A stretch of DNA of 64,000 nucleotides from contig CAZDJZ010000005.1 in assembly GCA_964505785.1 (NCBI GenBank), forward strand, positions 62,001 to 126,000, given 5' to 3'. A program made the translations under genes and the position numbers. Under the pieces are notes generated by a model. That model was not told the DNA's origin and did not search any database. It saw only the letters and a list, made by a program, of their open reading frames with translations. Positions 17,827 to 25,064 of this stretch are shown here, piece after piece; position 1 is the stretch's first letter; every line of letters begins with the position of its first letter. Source of the stretch: CAYRTV01 sp964505785. GTDB taxonomy: Bacteria; Acidobacteriota; Aminicenantia; Aminicenantales; Aminicenantaceae.

Positions 17827-18912
17827 TCAGGAAATATCTATCAGATCATACTCCCGGCTGCCAAGGCCGATTTTCTCGGCGTGTTTGAGCTGGACAGACC
17901 AGTCCACCCGGTTTTTTTCTCTTAAAATATCATTCCCGCTGCGCTCGTTTAACAAATCAACCGCCGCCTGATCTGCAGCGACAGAATCACGTGAGGCCAA
18001 AATCCCGATATCATCTATCATGGAACCCGGGTCTTTCGCCATGCAGTCACAATCTTCGGTGATCCGGATAAGGAAGGTGATACACCCTACACGGCCTCCC
18101 ATAAGATTATGAACCGTCCACGCATACTCAGCCATTTTTTCCTGTATCCGCTGCTTATCAGAGTCCCAGTCCATTTTGACGGCCCCGATAGTACAAGCAA
18201 CCAGGCATTCGCCGCAGCCTATGCACTTTTCTTTCTGAATGAAGGATTTTCCGTCTTTTTCAATAATCGCATCCGCCGGACAATATTCAGCACAGGTGCC
18301 GCAGTTTTTACAGACTTTCGGATCAATATGCGGGTGCACATCCGAATGCTGGTCCAGTTTTCCCGCCCGGGATGCACATCCCATGCCCAGATTTTTTATA
18401 GCGCCTCCGAATCCGGTCAATATATGTCCGGTAAAATGACTTAAATTCAGCAGAAAATCCATATCTTTAACGATTCCAGCGATTTTCGCAGTTTGGATCC
18501 GCTCTTTTTGAATCTCTATCTCATCATCCTGGCGTCCTAAGAGTCCGTCGCCGATAATGACAGGCACCCCCAAGCGGGACGCATCAAATCCATGGCCATG
18601 AGCTAGAAGCATATGTTCGACCGCATTGGACCGGTTTCCCACGTACAGGGTATTGCTGTCAGTTAAAAAAACTCTCTGGGTTTTTTGTTTGAGCACACCA
18701 ATCATATCTGTCAGCCATAAAGGCTTGATATGCCCCTTGTTGCCCTTTTCACCAAAATGAAGTTTCAAACCGACAAACGATTCTTTTTCAATATGGGAGT
18801 GTAATTCCAGCTTGCGGTACAAGGCCGTTGTTTTTTCTGCAATGACACGCGTGCTCTCTTCCTCAGATGCTGCAATAAAAAAAACCGGATTCGTCATTTT
18901 CTTCTCGGTCAT
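17827..18912 (-). CDS. DUF362 domain protein with two [4Fe-4S] motifs
   Basis: A 361-residue iron-sulfur protein of the DUF362 family. Residues about 1-190 form the DUF362 part (FVGLKLHFGEKGN, DSNTLYVGNRSN, GFGGAIKNLGMGCASRAGK). About residues 200-250 hold a bacterial ferredoxin fold with two full cluster motifs, CKNCGTCAEYCPADAI and CIGCGECLVACTIGA. A further conserved CDCMA lies near residue 297. The reaction is unknown; an electron-transfer or redox sensing role is inferred. The start overlaps the stop of the aminotransferase gene by four bases (ATGA), so the two are translationally coupled. Confidence 0.85.
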   Translation of the reverse strand: MTEKKMTNPVFFIAASEEESTRVIAEKTTALYRKLELHSHIEKESFVGLKLHFGEKGNKGHIKPLWLTDMIGVLKQKTQRVFLTDSNTLYVGNRSNAVEHMLLAHGHGFDASRLGVPVIIGDGLLGRQDDEIEIQKERIQTAKIAGIVKDMDFLLNLSHFTGHILTGFGGAIKNLGMGCASRAGKLDQHSDVHPHIDPKVCKNCGTCAEYCPADAIIEKDGKSFIQKEKCIGCGECLVACTIGAVKMDWDSDKQRIQEKMAEYAWTVHNLMGGRVGCITFLIRITEDCDCMAKDPGSMIDDIGILASRDSVAADQAAVDLLNERSGNDILREKNRVDWSVQLKHAEKIGLGSREYDLIDIS

Positions 18913-20054
18913 TGCCCTATAATATTACGAGCCGCATTGATCCCGGATTGAGTTTCAAATGAATAATTTAATTCTCCCAAGCTTTTTTCAACGGCATGAA
19001 CGGCAAAATCAACCTGATCGAATGATAAATTTCCCATATGTCCCATCCGGAAAACAACTCCGGCTAACGGGCCTAATCCACCGGCAACAACAACGCCGTT
19101 GGATGCCAACGCTTCCCGGAATAATTTATCGTCAATTCCTTGAGGGTATCTAATAACGGATAAAGTATCTGCAAGATATTCATCGGCTGTGAAAAAAGAA
19201 AACCCAAGCGCAGTCAAAGCGGCGCGGAACGCCGCTGCGATTTTTTGATGGCGCACAAACCGGGCCGGCATCTTTTCATCCAGCATGATTCTCGTCGCTT
19301 CCGTAAAAGCCCGGATTTCATTGACACATGGCGTGGAAAAATACTTTGAAGGATCTTTCATTATGGGAAGCCAATGCATAACATCTGCGTAATAACCCGG
19401 AACAGATTGAATCGACTCTCTCTTTTTCATGGCTTTGCCGGAAAAAACCACAACAGCCAGCCCCGGGGGAGCCCCGAAACATTTTTGGGCTGCTGTCAGA
19501 ATGACATCAACATCCCAATCCGTCATTTTTTCTTCGATTCCTCCGGTCGCACATACCCCATCGATCATAAACAAAGCGTCATGATCCCGTGCGATCCGGG
19601 CATACTCCTCGACCGGCGCACATGCTCCGGTCGCCGTGTCCACATGAGTGCATGCAATGATGGAATATTTTTTTTCCGAAAGCTTTTCCTCGACCTGAGA
19701 AGGAACAACGGCTTGCCCCCAATCACTTTCCAGGATATCGCACGACAGGCCGAAGCTGTCGGCGATGGATTTCATCCTTTTACCGAAATAACCCTGTGAA
19801 ATAACCAAAAAATCGTCTTTGGGTTCCACCAGGTTCAGTACCGCCATCTCCATAGAAAGCGTCCCTGCTCCAGCTACTAGAAAAGGCTCGCCTTCTTGAC
19901 AAAAAACAATTTTTTTCAGATTACTCAGGGCTTCCTTATAATCCTTGATAAATACCGGACTGACATGGGAGACAGTCGGCAAAGATAGTACTTGGGTGAT
20001 TCGTGGATGGACAGGCGTCGGACCCGGAATCAATAATAATTTTTCGTTGTGCAT
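18909..20054 (-). CDS. Class V aminotransferase, alanine/serine--glyoxylate type
   Basis: A PLP-dependent enzyme of 381 residues. It begins LLIPGPTPVHPRI, as in alanine--glyoxylate and serine--glyoxylate aminotransferases, has GAGTLSMEMA for phosphate binding, HVDTATGACAPV, the MIDGVCATGG segment with the cofactor-binding Asp, and the PLP lysine in LTAAQKCFGAPPG. AAGGAG precedes the ATG at proper spacing. The exact substrate pair cannot be read from sequence. It is coupled to the DUF362 iron-sulfur gene downstream, which is not a textbook neighbour. Confidence 0.88.
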   Translation of the reverse strand: MHNEKLLLIPGPTPVHPRITQVLSLPTVSHVSPVFIKDYKEALSNLKKIVFCQEGEPFLVAGAGTLSMEMAVLNLVEPKDDFLVISQGYFGKRMKSIADSFGLSCDILESDWGQAVVPSQVEEKLSEKKYSIIACTHVDTATGACAPVEEYARIARDHDALFMIDGVCATGGIEEKMTDWDVDVILTAAQKCFGAPPGLAVVVFSGKAMKKRESIQSVPGYYADVMHWLPIMKDPSKYFSTPCVNEIRAFTEATRIMLDEKMPARFVRHQKIAAAFRAALTALGFSFFTADEYLADTLSVIRYPQGIDDKLFREALASNGVVVAGGLGPLAGVVFRMGHMGNLSFDQVDFAVHAVEKSLGELNYSFETQSGINAARNIIGQ

Positions 20055-20177
20055 TTGCTCTCCTTATTTGCAGAATAAACCTTATCAGCCGGATGCGCAT
20101 TCGTACTGCAGCGCCCCGGCAGATCATTATGTATTATGTCAAGTTTATTATTTTCTCGAATATTTTCTATTAAATCA

Positions 20178-20200
20178 AGCCTGAATTATTCATAAAAAAA
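20178..20200 (-). repeat. Solo copy of the dispersed repeat end
   Basis: The reverse complement reads TTTTTTATGAATAATTCAGG, nearly identical to the copy at 23571. It sits within the 328-base gap between the divergent aminotransferase and reductase genes; besides it and the reductase promoter I see nothing else there. Confidence 0.5.
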
Positions 20201-20366
20201 TTGCGGTGTTTTTGCAAATTCTTTTTTATCAGCGATTAACATGATTTTTATTAAAAGTTCAAATGGAAAGTTTTTCATTTGCCTATTTATATTATAACCG
20301 CAATTTTTCACCCATTCAGGCAAGAAAATATAACGCAAAAACGGTCATGAATCAATGCCGGTTTTT

Positions 20367-20375
20367 TGTTATAAT
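20367..20375 (+). promoter_or_regulatory. Extended -10 promoter of the OYE gene, leaderless type
   Basis: TGT-TATAAT, with TG at 20367-20368 and TATAAT at 20370-20375, seven bases before the ATG at 20383. No clear -35 box is seen, as is usual with extended -10 elements, and there is no ribosome binding site. Confidence 0.5.
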
Positions 20376-20382
20376 GCCGGTT

Positions 20383-21477
20383 ATGCACGAAAAACACCAG
20401 CTTTTTCAACCCGTGTCCATACAATCACTGTCTCTTGAAAACCGCTTTGTACGCTCCGCCACCCACGATTTCATGGCGGACCGGGAAGGGTTTGTCACCA
20501 CCCGTCAGGTGGACTTATTCAAGAACTTAGCTGCAGGCGGAATCGGACTTATTATAACCGGGCATGCCTATGTCCATCCTTCCGGCCAAGCGAGCCTTTT
20601 TCAATTGGGAGCCGGTGACGACCTGTATATTAAAGGGCTTCGAAGGATTGCAACGGCTGTTCATGCGTACCCTTCCAGGATTTTCCTGCAAATATCCCAT
20701 GCGGGCCGCCAAACGAAACCCAAATTATGCGGCTGTCAGCCTTTAGCTCCTTCTCCGGTTTACGATCCTGTTTTCAAGGTGACTCCGTGTGAAATGACAT
20801 CTCAAGACATTGAAGAGACAATTCTAAATTTCATTCATGCCGGGCTCAGAGCTCAAAAAGCAGGATTCGATGGAATTCAATTGCATTTGGCACATGGATA
20901 CCTTCTTTCCAGCTTCATCTCGCCTCACACGAACCGCAGGAAGGACCGGTGGGGCGGGTCTTTATCCAAACGTTTACGAATCGTGACGGCTATCATCCGG
21001 GGATTGAAATCAACGGCAGGGAAGGATTTTCCTGTCACCGTCAAGTTAAATTCAACCGACTTCTTAGCCGGAGGCCTTCAACCGGAGGAAAGCGTGGAAA
21101 TCAGTAAATTTCTGGAAGAGGAGGGAATCTCCGCCATTGAAGTCAGCGGAGGCATGAGCGAAGCAGGAAAGGGATCGGTTCAGGAGGGTCCTTTCACAAA
21201 ACAGCAGGAAGGTTATTTCATTGAGAATGCAGCCAGGATCAAAGCAGCCGTTTCTATCCCTGTCATGGGCTTAGGCGGCATCAGAACGCTTTCAGTCATG
21301 CAGTCAATCATCGCCGAAGAGAAAGCGGATCTCATCTCCATGTGCCGGCCTTTTATTCATGACCCGCATTTTATTCATCATCTCAAATCGCAGGAAATCC
21401 GCCGCTCCGGATGCATCTCATGCAATAAATGCTTCAATCCCCGGGGAATCAACTGCGTTCAACGCAAACAGACGTAA
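20383..21477 (+). CDS. NADH:flavin oxidoreductase, Old Yellow Enzyme family
   Basis: An FMN-dependent TIM-barrel reductase of 364 residues. Family motifs are LENRFVRSATHDFMADREGF, ISHAGRQTKP, GFDGIQLHLAHGYLLSSFISPHTNRR, DRWGGSL and MGLGGIRT. It ends with a cysteine cluster (CISCNKC with a last Cys seven residues later) like the [4Fe-4S] site of 2,4-dienoyl-CoA reductases, but the C-terminal FAD/NADPH domain of those enzymes is absent. The frame is open from 20263, but the extra residues show no similarity and the -10 box lies inside them, so the start is set at 20383. Confidence 0.88.
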   Translation: MHEKHQLFQPVSIQSLSLENRFVRSATHDFMADREGFVTTRQVDLFKNLAAGGIGLIITGHAYVHPSGQASLFQLGAGDDLYIKGLRRIATAVHAYPSRIFLQISHAGRQTKPKLCGCQPLAPSPVYDPVFKVTPCEMTSQDIEETILNFIHAGLRAQKAGFDGIQLHLAHGYLLSSFISPHTNRRKDRWGGSLSKRLRIVTAIIRGLKSTAGKDFPVTVKLNSTDFLAGGLQPEESVEISKFLEEEGISAIEVSGGMSEAGKGSVQEGPFTKQQEGYFIENAARIKAAVSIPVMGLGGIRTLSVMQSIIAEEKADLISMCRPFIHDPHFIHHLKSQEIRRSGCISCNKCFNPRGINCVQRKQT

Positions 21478-21513
21478 GAATAAAGCCGTCTCAAGTATTG
21501 ATATCGTCATATT

Positions 21514-21545
21514 CACCCTTTACCCTTCACCATTAACCATTCACC
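21514..21545 (+). repeat. Degenerate CACCWTTWACC tandem repeat
   Basis: About three imperfect copies of a TTCACC/TTTACC unit between the convergent reductase and HAD genes. Low-complexity sequence with no recognised role. Confidence 0.35.
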
Positions 21546-21594
21546 AGTATTAAGCGTTTTGCGTTTTATTGACATTTGCAGCTTGCAGCAACGG

Positions 21595-22182
21595 TTAAAG
21601 ATAAGGAGATATGGCGGACTCAAGCTCTGCTACAGTCTCAAAAATTTTCGCTCTTCCGGGAGGGAAGCGGTCACGGTCGGTGCTAATAATATATATTTTT
21701 GTAATGCCGGCATCTTCCGCAGCCATAAGATCGAAAGGAGAATCGCCCACTGCACAGCATTGAGAGGGCATCAATCCAAGAGCTGCCATCGCTGCATTCA
21801 TAGGTTCGGCAGAAGGTTTCCATAACCCGCTTTCCCGGGAAATAATTACATCAAAATTCAAAGAAAACTTATCGACTAAATAATTTGTATTTTCTTGCGA
21901 ATTGTTGGTGACGAGGGCGCAGGCGGTTCCTTTTCTCTCCAGCATTTCGAGAAACTCTTTTATCCCTGCTTTTAAAACCGCCTCCCCGGTAGCGTGCCGT
22001 TCATGACCTTCCAAAATACGGCGTTTTGTTGATTTTTCCGGTTCATCAAGCTGCTCCAAATGAGATAAAATGGGCTGTCCCCCAGTTTTCAGCTCAGCTT
22101 TGATCAGGTCCCAGTCATACGGAACCTCCACGATGGTTCCATCTAAATCAAATATGACTCCCTTTACTGACCCTGCCGTCAT
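21595..22182 (-). CDS. HAD-superfamily hydrolase, phosphoglycolate phosphatase-like
   Basis: A 195-residue HAD phosphatase. Motif I is FDLDGTI (nucleophile and acid/base Asp), motif II VTNNS, motif III the Lys of LWKPS, motif IV VGDSPFDLMAAEDAG. A small helical cap lies between residues 30 and 85, as in subfamily IA. The substrate is not predictable. The start overlaps the stop of the deacylase gene upstream by four bases (ATGA), so both belong to one operon. Confidence 0.85.
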   Translation of the reverse strand: MTAGSVKGVIFDLDGTIVEVPYDWDLIKAELKTGGQPILSHLEQLDEPEKSTKRRILEGHERHATGEAVLKAGIKEFLEMLERKGTACALVTNNSQENTNYLVDKFSLNFDVIISRESGLWKPSAEPMNAAMAALGLMPSQCCAVGDSPFDLMAAEDAGITKIYIISTDRDRFPPGRAKIFETVAELESAISPYL

Positions 22183-23240
22183 TTTTTTTCCTGAATCCGT
22201 CCGATTTCATAGACCGGTTCCCCTTTGTTGGCCGGAGGGGTATTGATTATATATAAAATCATTCCTGTGAATGGTGCAAAGAATTCCTCTGCCACATTCC
22301 CAAGATAATCAGTCGTATATCCGATCTTTTCCCCTTCCCGTGCATAATATCCCATTTCGGTCAGAGGATGGAATAAGCCGTCAAATTTTGAATAAACGAC
22401 TTCATACTTATCGATCCATACAGGGTCCGCAACCAAATCAGGTTCACCCGGAATCATACTGAGCAAACGCATCACACTCAGAATGCCCCGGACATTTCGG
22501 CTTATGGACTCTTCATCCGTCTTTCCCAAATAACCGGATTCCGTAGTAATGGCGGGACAGGATCGCAGGACAGCGGTATTCCCCAGGTAGCGGGAATCGT
22601 TGATATCCTGAGTTCGGGTATCGTCGATAATGATATGCCGGATTCCAAAAGCTCTGACCATTTTTTCCGATATTTCATTCATTTCTTTATCCTTGCTGAT
22701 CATCCAATAACAATAGGGAATCAAGGCCTCATTCCCATCACCGCAATGAAGGTCAATCAAAGCATCGCTTTTTTTTACGACTTCCTCAACCAGGACATGG
22801 GCAATACGCTGCGACTGAGTTCCATCCGGGTCGCCGGGAAAAACCCGGTTCAAATTCTTCCAATCATAAGGATTATAATAAATAATACGCTTTTGAAAAC
22901 CAGGAAGATTGGCGATGTGCACCAAAACCAGGGCTCCGTTTAATTCAGCCGGATCAAGCAATTCTTTTATACGATACAGGGCAAGAATCGGCGGATATTC
23001 ATACCCGTGGATGCCTGCAACCAAGGCGAGTGTTTTGCCTTCATTCCGTCCGTTTATCACGGTCACGGGAATAAAAACCTCAATGTCCTCCTCAGTCTCA
23101 ATCATTATATGCCCGGATTTGATTTCTCCCGGTGCGGCCTTAATGCCTCCAATCTCGACTTCCTGGGCTTGCATTCCGTGCGGGAAGCATACAAGAACAA
23201 TCAATATCAAGGCGGGGTAAATCATTTTTGCATTAAACAT
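22179..23240 (-). CDS. Secreted succinylglutamate desuccinylase/aspartoacylase-family zinc deacylase
   Basis: A 353-residue metallo-hydrolase of the M14-like AstE/ASPA family. An N-terminal signal peptide (MFNAKMIYPALILIVLVCF, probable cleavage after the AQ near residue 25) directs it to the periplasm, unlike the cytoplasmic AstE enzymes. Zinc-site motifs are GIHGYEYPP and DLHCGDG, with the catalytic Glu in TTESGYLG. AAAGGAGG precedes the ATG at 23240. The substrate is unknown; N-acyl amino acids or peptides are possible. It is coupled to a HAD phosphatase gene. Confidence 0.82.
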   Translation of the reverse strand: MFNAKMIYPALILIVLVCFPHGMQAQEVEIGGIKAAPGEIKSGHIMIETEEDIEVFIPVTVINGRNEGKTLALVAGIHGYEYPPILALYRIKELLDPAELNGALVLVHIANLPGFQKRIIYYNPYDWKNLNRVFPGDPDGTQSQRIAHVLVEEVVKKSDALIDLHCGDGNEALIPYCYWMISKDKEMNEISEKMVRAFGIRHIIIDDTRTQDINDSRYLGNTAVLRSCPAITTESGYLGKTDEESISRNVRGILSVMRLLSMIPGEPDLVADPVWIDKYEVVYSKFDGLFHPLTEMGYYAREGEKIGYTTDYLGNVAEEFFAPFTGMILYIINTPPANKGEPVYEIGRIQEKK

Positions 23241-23255
23241 CAGTCCTCCTTTAAC

Positions 23256-23524
23256 CTAAATCTGGGTTATTTGTTCGATAATGACCCGCCAGAGTCATCC
23301 TGAGACCTGCGATGCAGGCCGTAAGGATCTTGTCCTGCCTCGTTTCTCAGAAGGGTTGTAAATCGTGAATAGTGAATCGCTCGTGTAAGACAACGAGCCT
23401 CTTCACCACGCTTTAATACTTCGCGTTTAAATAAAAGACTCTTATCTCCTGACTCTTTACTCTTTACTAAGAAGCCGCAGAAAGTCGTCCTGGTCTTCTC
23501 TGCAGGCCTCAGGATGACAGGTGG
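23256..23524 (+). repeat. MITE-like dispersed intergenic element, copy 2, with long inverted repeat
   Basis: Begins CTAAATCTGGGTTATTTGTTC and continues GATAATGACCC, matching the left ends of the copies at 43 kb and 17.5 kb. It holds GTCATCCTGAGACCTGC (23294-23310) and its reverse complement at 23502-23518 (16 of 17 identical), so the element can form a large stem. An 89-codon open frame on the minus strand here is judged non-coding. Confidence 0.55.
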
Positions 23525-23570
23525 ATTCATTTTCATTGATCAGGATGTATTATATAACATTAGCAATTTT

Positions 23571-23648
23571 TTTATGAATAATCCAGGTTAGAAAATGACA
23601 CACAAAAGAGTCATCCTGAGCGAAGGGAAGGATCTTAGCCTGCTTTGT
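23571..23648 (+). repeat. MITE-like element, partial copy 3
   Basis: Starts TTTATGAATAATCCAGGTTA and runs through AAAATGACAC and GTCATCCTGAGCGAAG to GATCTTAGCCTG. It lacks the distal half. Together with copy 2 it fills most of the 574-base gap between 23241 and 23814. Confidence 0.5.
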
Positions 23649-23735
23649 TCTACCAGATTTTACAATATTATTTTATGTCAAACCCATTCGCCGGATTCAA
23701 GTCATCCGGATGAGTTGTGGAATTTTCTTTTTCTT

Positions 23736-23764
23736 TTGTAATTTGTCATTTCATTTGATATAAT
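23736..23764 (+). promoter_or_regulatory. Promoter of the small membrane protein gene
   Basis: TTGTAA (23736-23741), a 17-base spacer and TATAAT (23759-23764). The leader is about 45 bases and includes a GGGAGG ribosome binding site. Confidence 0.55.
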
Positions 23765-23814
23765 TTTTGAGAAATTGTCTTGATAAAAATACAAATGAGT
23801 AGGGAGGATATTTC

Positions 23815-24054
23815 ATGGGTAAATTCTTGGCTATTTTATTAGGGCTTGCCGCAATGGCGGGTGGTGTTGTTTTAGCTATTATTTGGTTCGCACCCTTTCG
23901 GGACCTTGTAATAGGCTGTATTCCTCCTATTCTCTTTTTCGGCGGCCTGATCGCTTTGGTTGCGGGAATCAGCAGCATTAAAGATGCCGCCCGCACCAAA
24001 AGCCTGGAAATCGAAGCCGAAGAAGCTGAAATAGAAGAAAAGACCGAAGAATAA
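23815..24054 (+). CDS. Small two-helix membrane protein
   Basis: A 79-residue protein with two hydrophobic segments (about residues 4-24 and 32-53) and a highly acidic C-terminal tail (EAEEAEIEEKTEE). A GGGAGG ribosome binding site and a full promoter support it as real. I do not recognise the family. It is convergent with the ribbon-helix-helix gene, whose stop lies 13 bases away. Confidence 0.7.
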   Translation: MGKFLAILLGLAAMAGGVVLAIIWFAPFRDLVIGCIPPILFFGGLIALVAGISSIKDAARTKSLEIEAEEAEIEEKTEE

Positions 24055-24067
24055 AAATAATTATCAT

Positions 24068-24496
24068 TTATTCCGTTTCGCTGCTTATTTCGTTTACTGC
24101 AATCTTTTTAAGTTCGCTTTTGATTTTTTCGATTTGAAGAATTTTACTTTCGATTTTATCAAAAAGGGCTTCTTGGGATTTGATTCCCGCTTGAATCAAA
24201 AATGCCGCACTTTCCGATCGGCTGGTAAATAAACCGGTTTCAACAAGCCGGTTGATTTTTTCATTGCTTTCATCATTAACCCGGATTGTCAAAACGGTAT
24301 TCCTGGAAGATAAGGCTTTTTCCACACCCTTACGGATAGAATCTGCTGTCCGGGCTGCAAATTTTTCGACCTGGTCTCCCAAATCGTCCAGCTTTTTTTT
24401 TCTCGACTTTGTTTTTCCCTTCTCATCCGTTTTTTCCTCGGTTTCCATTTCCGGATCCCGGTTATCATGTCCTTTTTCATCCTGATTTTCGGTCAT
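24068..24496 (-). CDS. Ribbon-helix-helix (CopG-like) DNA-binding protein with charged N-terminus
   Basis: A 142-residue protein. The first 45 residues are very polar (Glu, Lys, Asp) and a helical stretch follows. Residues about 70-110 fit a ribbon-helix-helix unit: the strand TVLTIRVN, then helices ESNEKINRLVETG and SRSESAAFLIQAGIKS. A C-terminal coiled coil may serve dimerisation. AAAGGAG precedes the ATG. Two direct ATGTAAC repeats lie in its promoter (24529-24550) and are a plausible binding site. It might be a repressor or nucleoid-type factor; no toxin partner is adjacent. Confidence 0.75.
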   Translation of the reverse strand: MTENQDEKGHDNRDPEMETEEKTDEKGKTKSRKKKLDDLGDQVEKFAARTADSIRKGVEKALSSRNTVLTIRVNDESNEKINRLVETGLFTSRSESAAFLIQAGIKSQEALFDKIESKILQIEKIKSELKKIAVNEISSETE

Positions 24497-24526
24497 GACA
24501 GTCTCCTTTCTTTGTATTCTGTAATT

Positions 24527-24555
24527 ATGTTACATGTATTTCCGTTACATTACAA
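24527..24555 (-). promoter_or_regulatory. Promoter of the RHH gene with ATGTAAC direct repeats (candidate operator)
   Basis: Minus-strand TTGTAA (24550-24555), a 17-base spacer and TAACAT (24527-24532). Overlapping these boxes, ATGTAAC occurs twice, eight bases apart (plus-strand GTTACAT at 24529-24535 and 24544-24550). Short spaced repeats over the promoter are typical of autoregulated ribbon-helix-helix genes. Confidence 0.45.
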
Positions 24556-24607
24556 TGGTTTTCTTTTTCCCATCAAGCCGGTGAAAATAGCGAACAAGAC
24601 GCGTTTA

Positions 24608-24616
24608 TGTTAAACT
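24608..24616 (+). promoter_or_regulatory. Extended -10 of the DUF4783-like gene, leaderless type
   Basis: TGT-TAAACT, seven bases before the ATG at 24624. No ribosome binding site and no clear -35 box are seen. Confidence 0.35.
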
Positions 24617-24623
24617 GGAAAAA

Positions 24624-25064
24624 ATGAGATGCCTGCTTGTTGTCATCGGCCTGTGTCTGGGACTCACCTTCCCGCTGTTTCCTCAAAGCACTGTTGATAT
24701 CGAACGCGCTTTCCTGCAAAATAATCCGGAGCTTCTCCTCCCCCATTTCCCCAAAAACCGGCATGTTTTGGTTTCTCTTCCCGAGCCTATTGATTTCTCC
24801 GACTTATTGACTGACCAACAGGCCTACCTGTTTTTTAAAAAAATATTTTCCGCCTTTGTCACCTTCGAGTTTTATACCGAATCCGTCCCCGGGCAGCCCG
24901 AAGGAAAATATTTCATTTTAAAAACCCGGTGGTCTTTTCGTAACCGAAGAAATAAAAATCAAAATGTTTTTTTGGTCTTTTTTTCCATGACCAAAGAGCC
25001 CTCTTCAGATAAGAGGGGATTGCCAGAATGGATAATCACAAAAATCAAAGCCGAAAAAATATAA
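24624..25064 (+). CDS. Secreted DUF4783-like protein upstream of sensor kinase
   Basis: A 146-residue protein with a signal peptide (MRCLLVVIGLCLGLTFPLFPQ). The rest (residues 22-146) resembles the NTF2-like DUF4783 family in its order of motifs: a first helix (DIERAFLQNNPELL), VLVSLPE, a central QQAYLFFKKIFSAF, then beta strands. It would be exported. Its last 37 bases overlap the start of the large sensor kinase gene in another frame, so the two are co-expressed; a ligand-binding or accessory role for the kinase is an inference. Confidence 0.7.
   Translation: MRCLLVVIGLCLGLTFPLFPQSTVDIERAFLQNNPELLLPHFPKNRHVLVSLPEPIDFSDLLTDQQAYLFFKKIFSAFVTFEFYTESVPGQPEGKYFILKTRWSFRNRRNKNQNVFLVFFSMTKEPSSDKRGLPEWIITKIKAEKI

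Noticed and set aside
23267..23536. 89-codon minus-strand open frame
   Set aside because: It lies wholly inside the MITE-like repeat, has no ribosome binding site and no protein-like composition.
23256..23648. CRISPR array
   Set aside because: The repeats are few, differ in length and orientation, and lack regular spacers; no cas genes are in the window.
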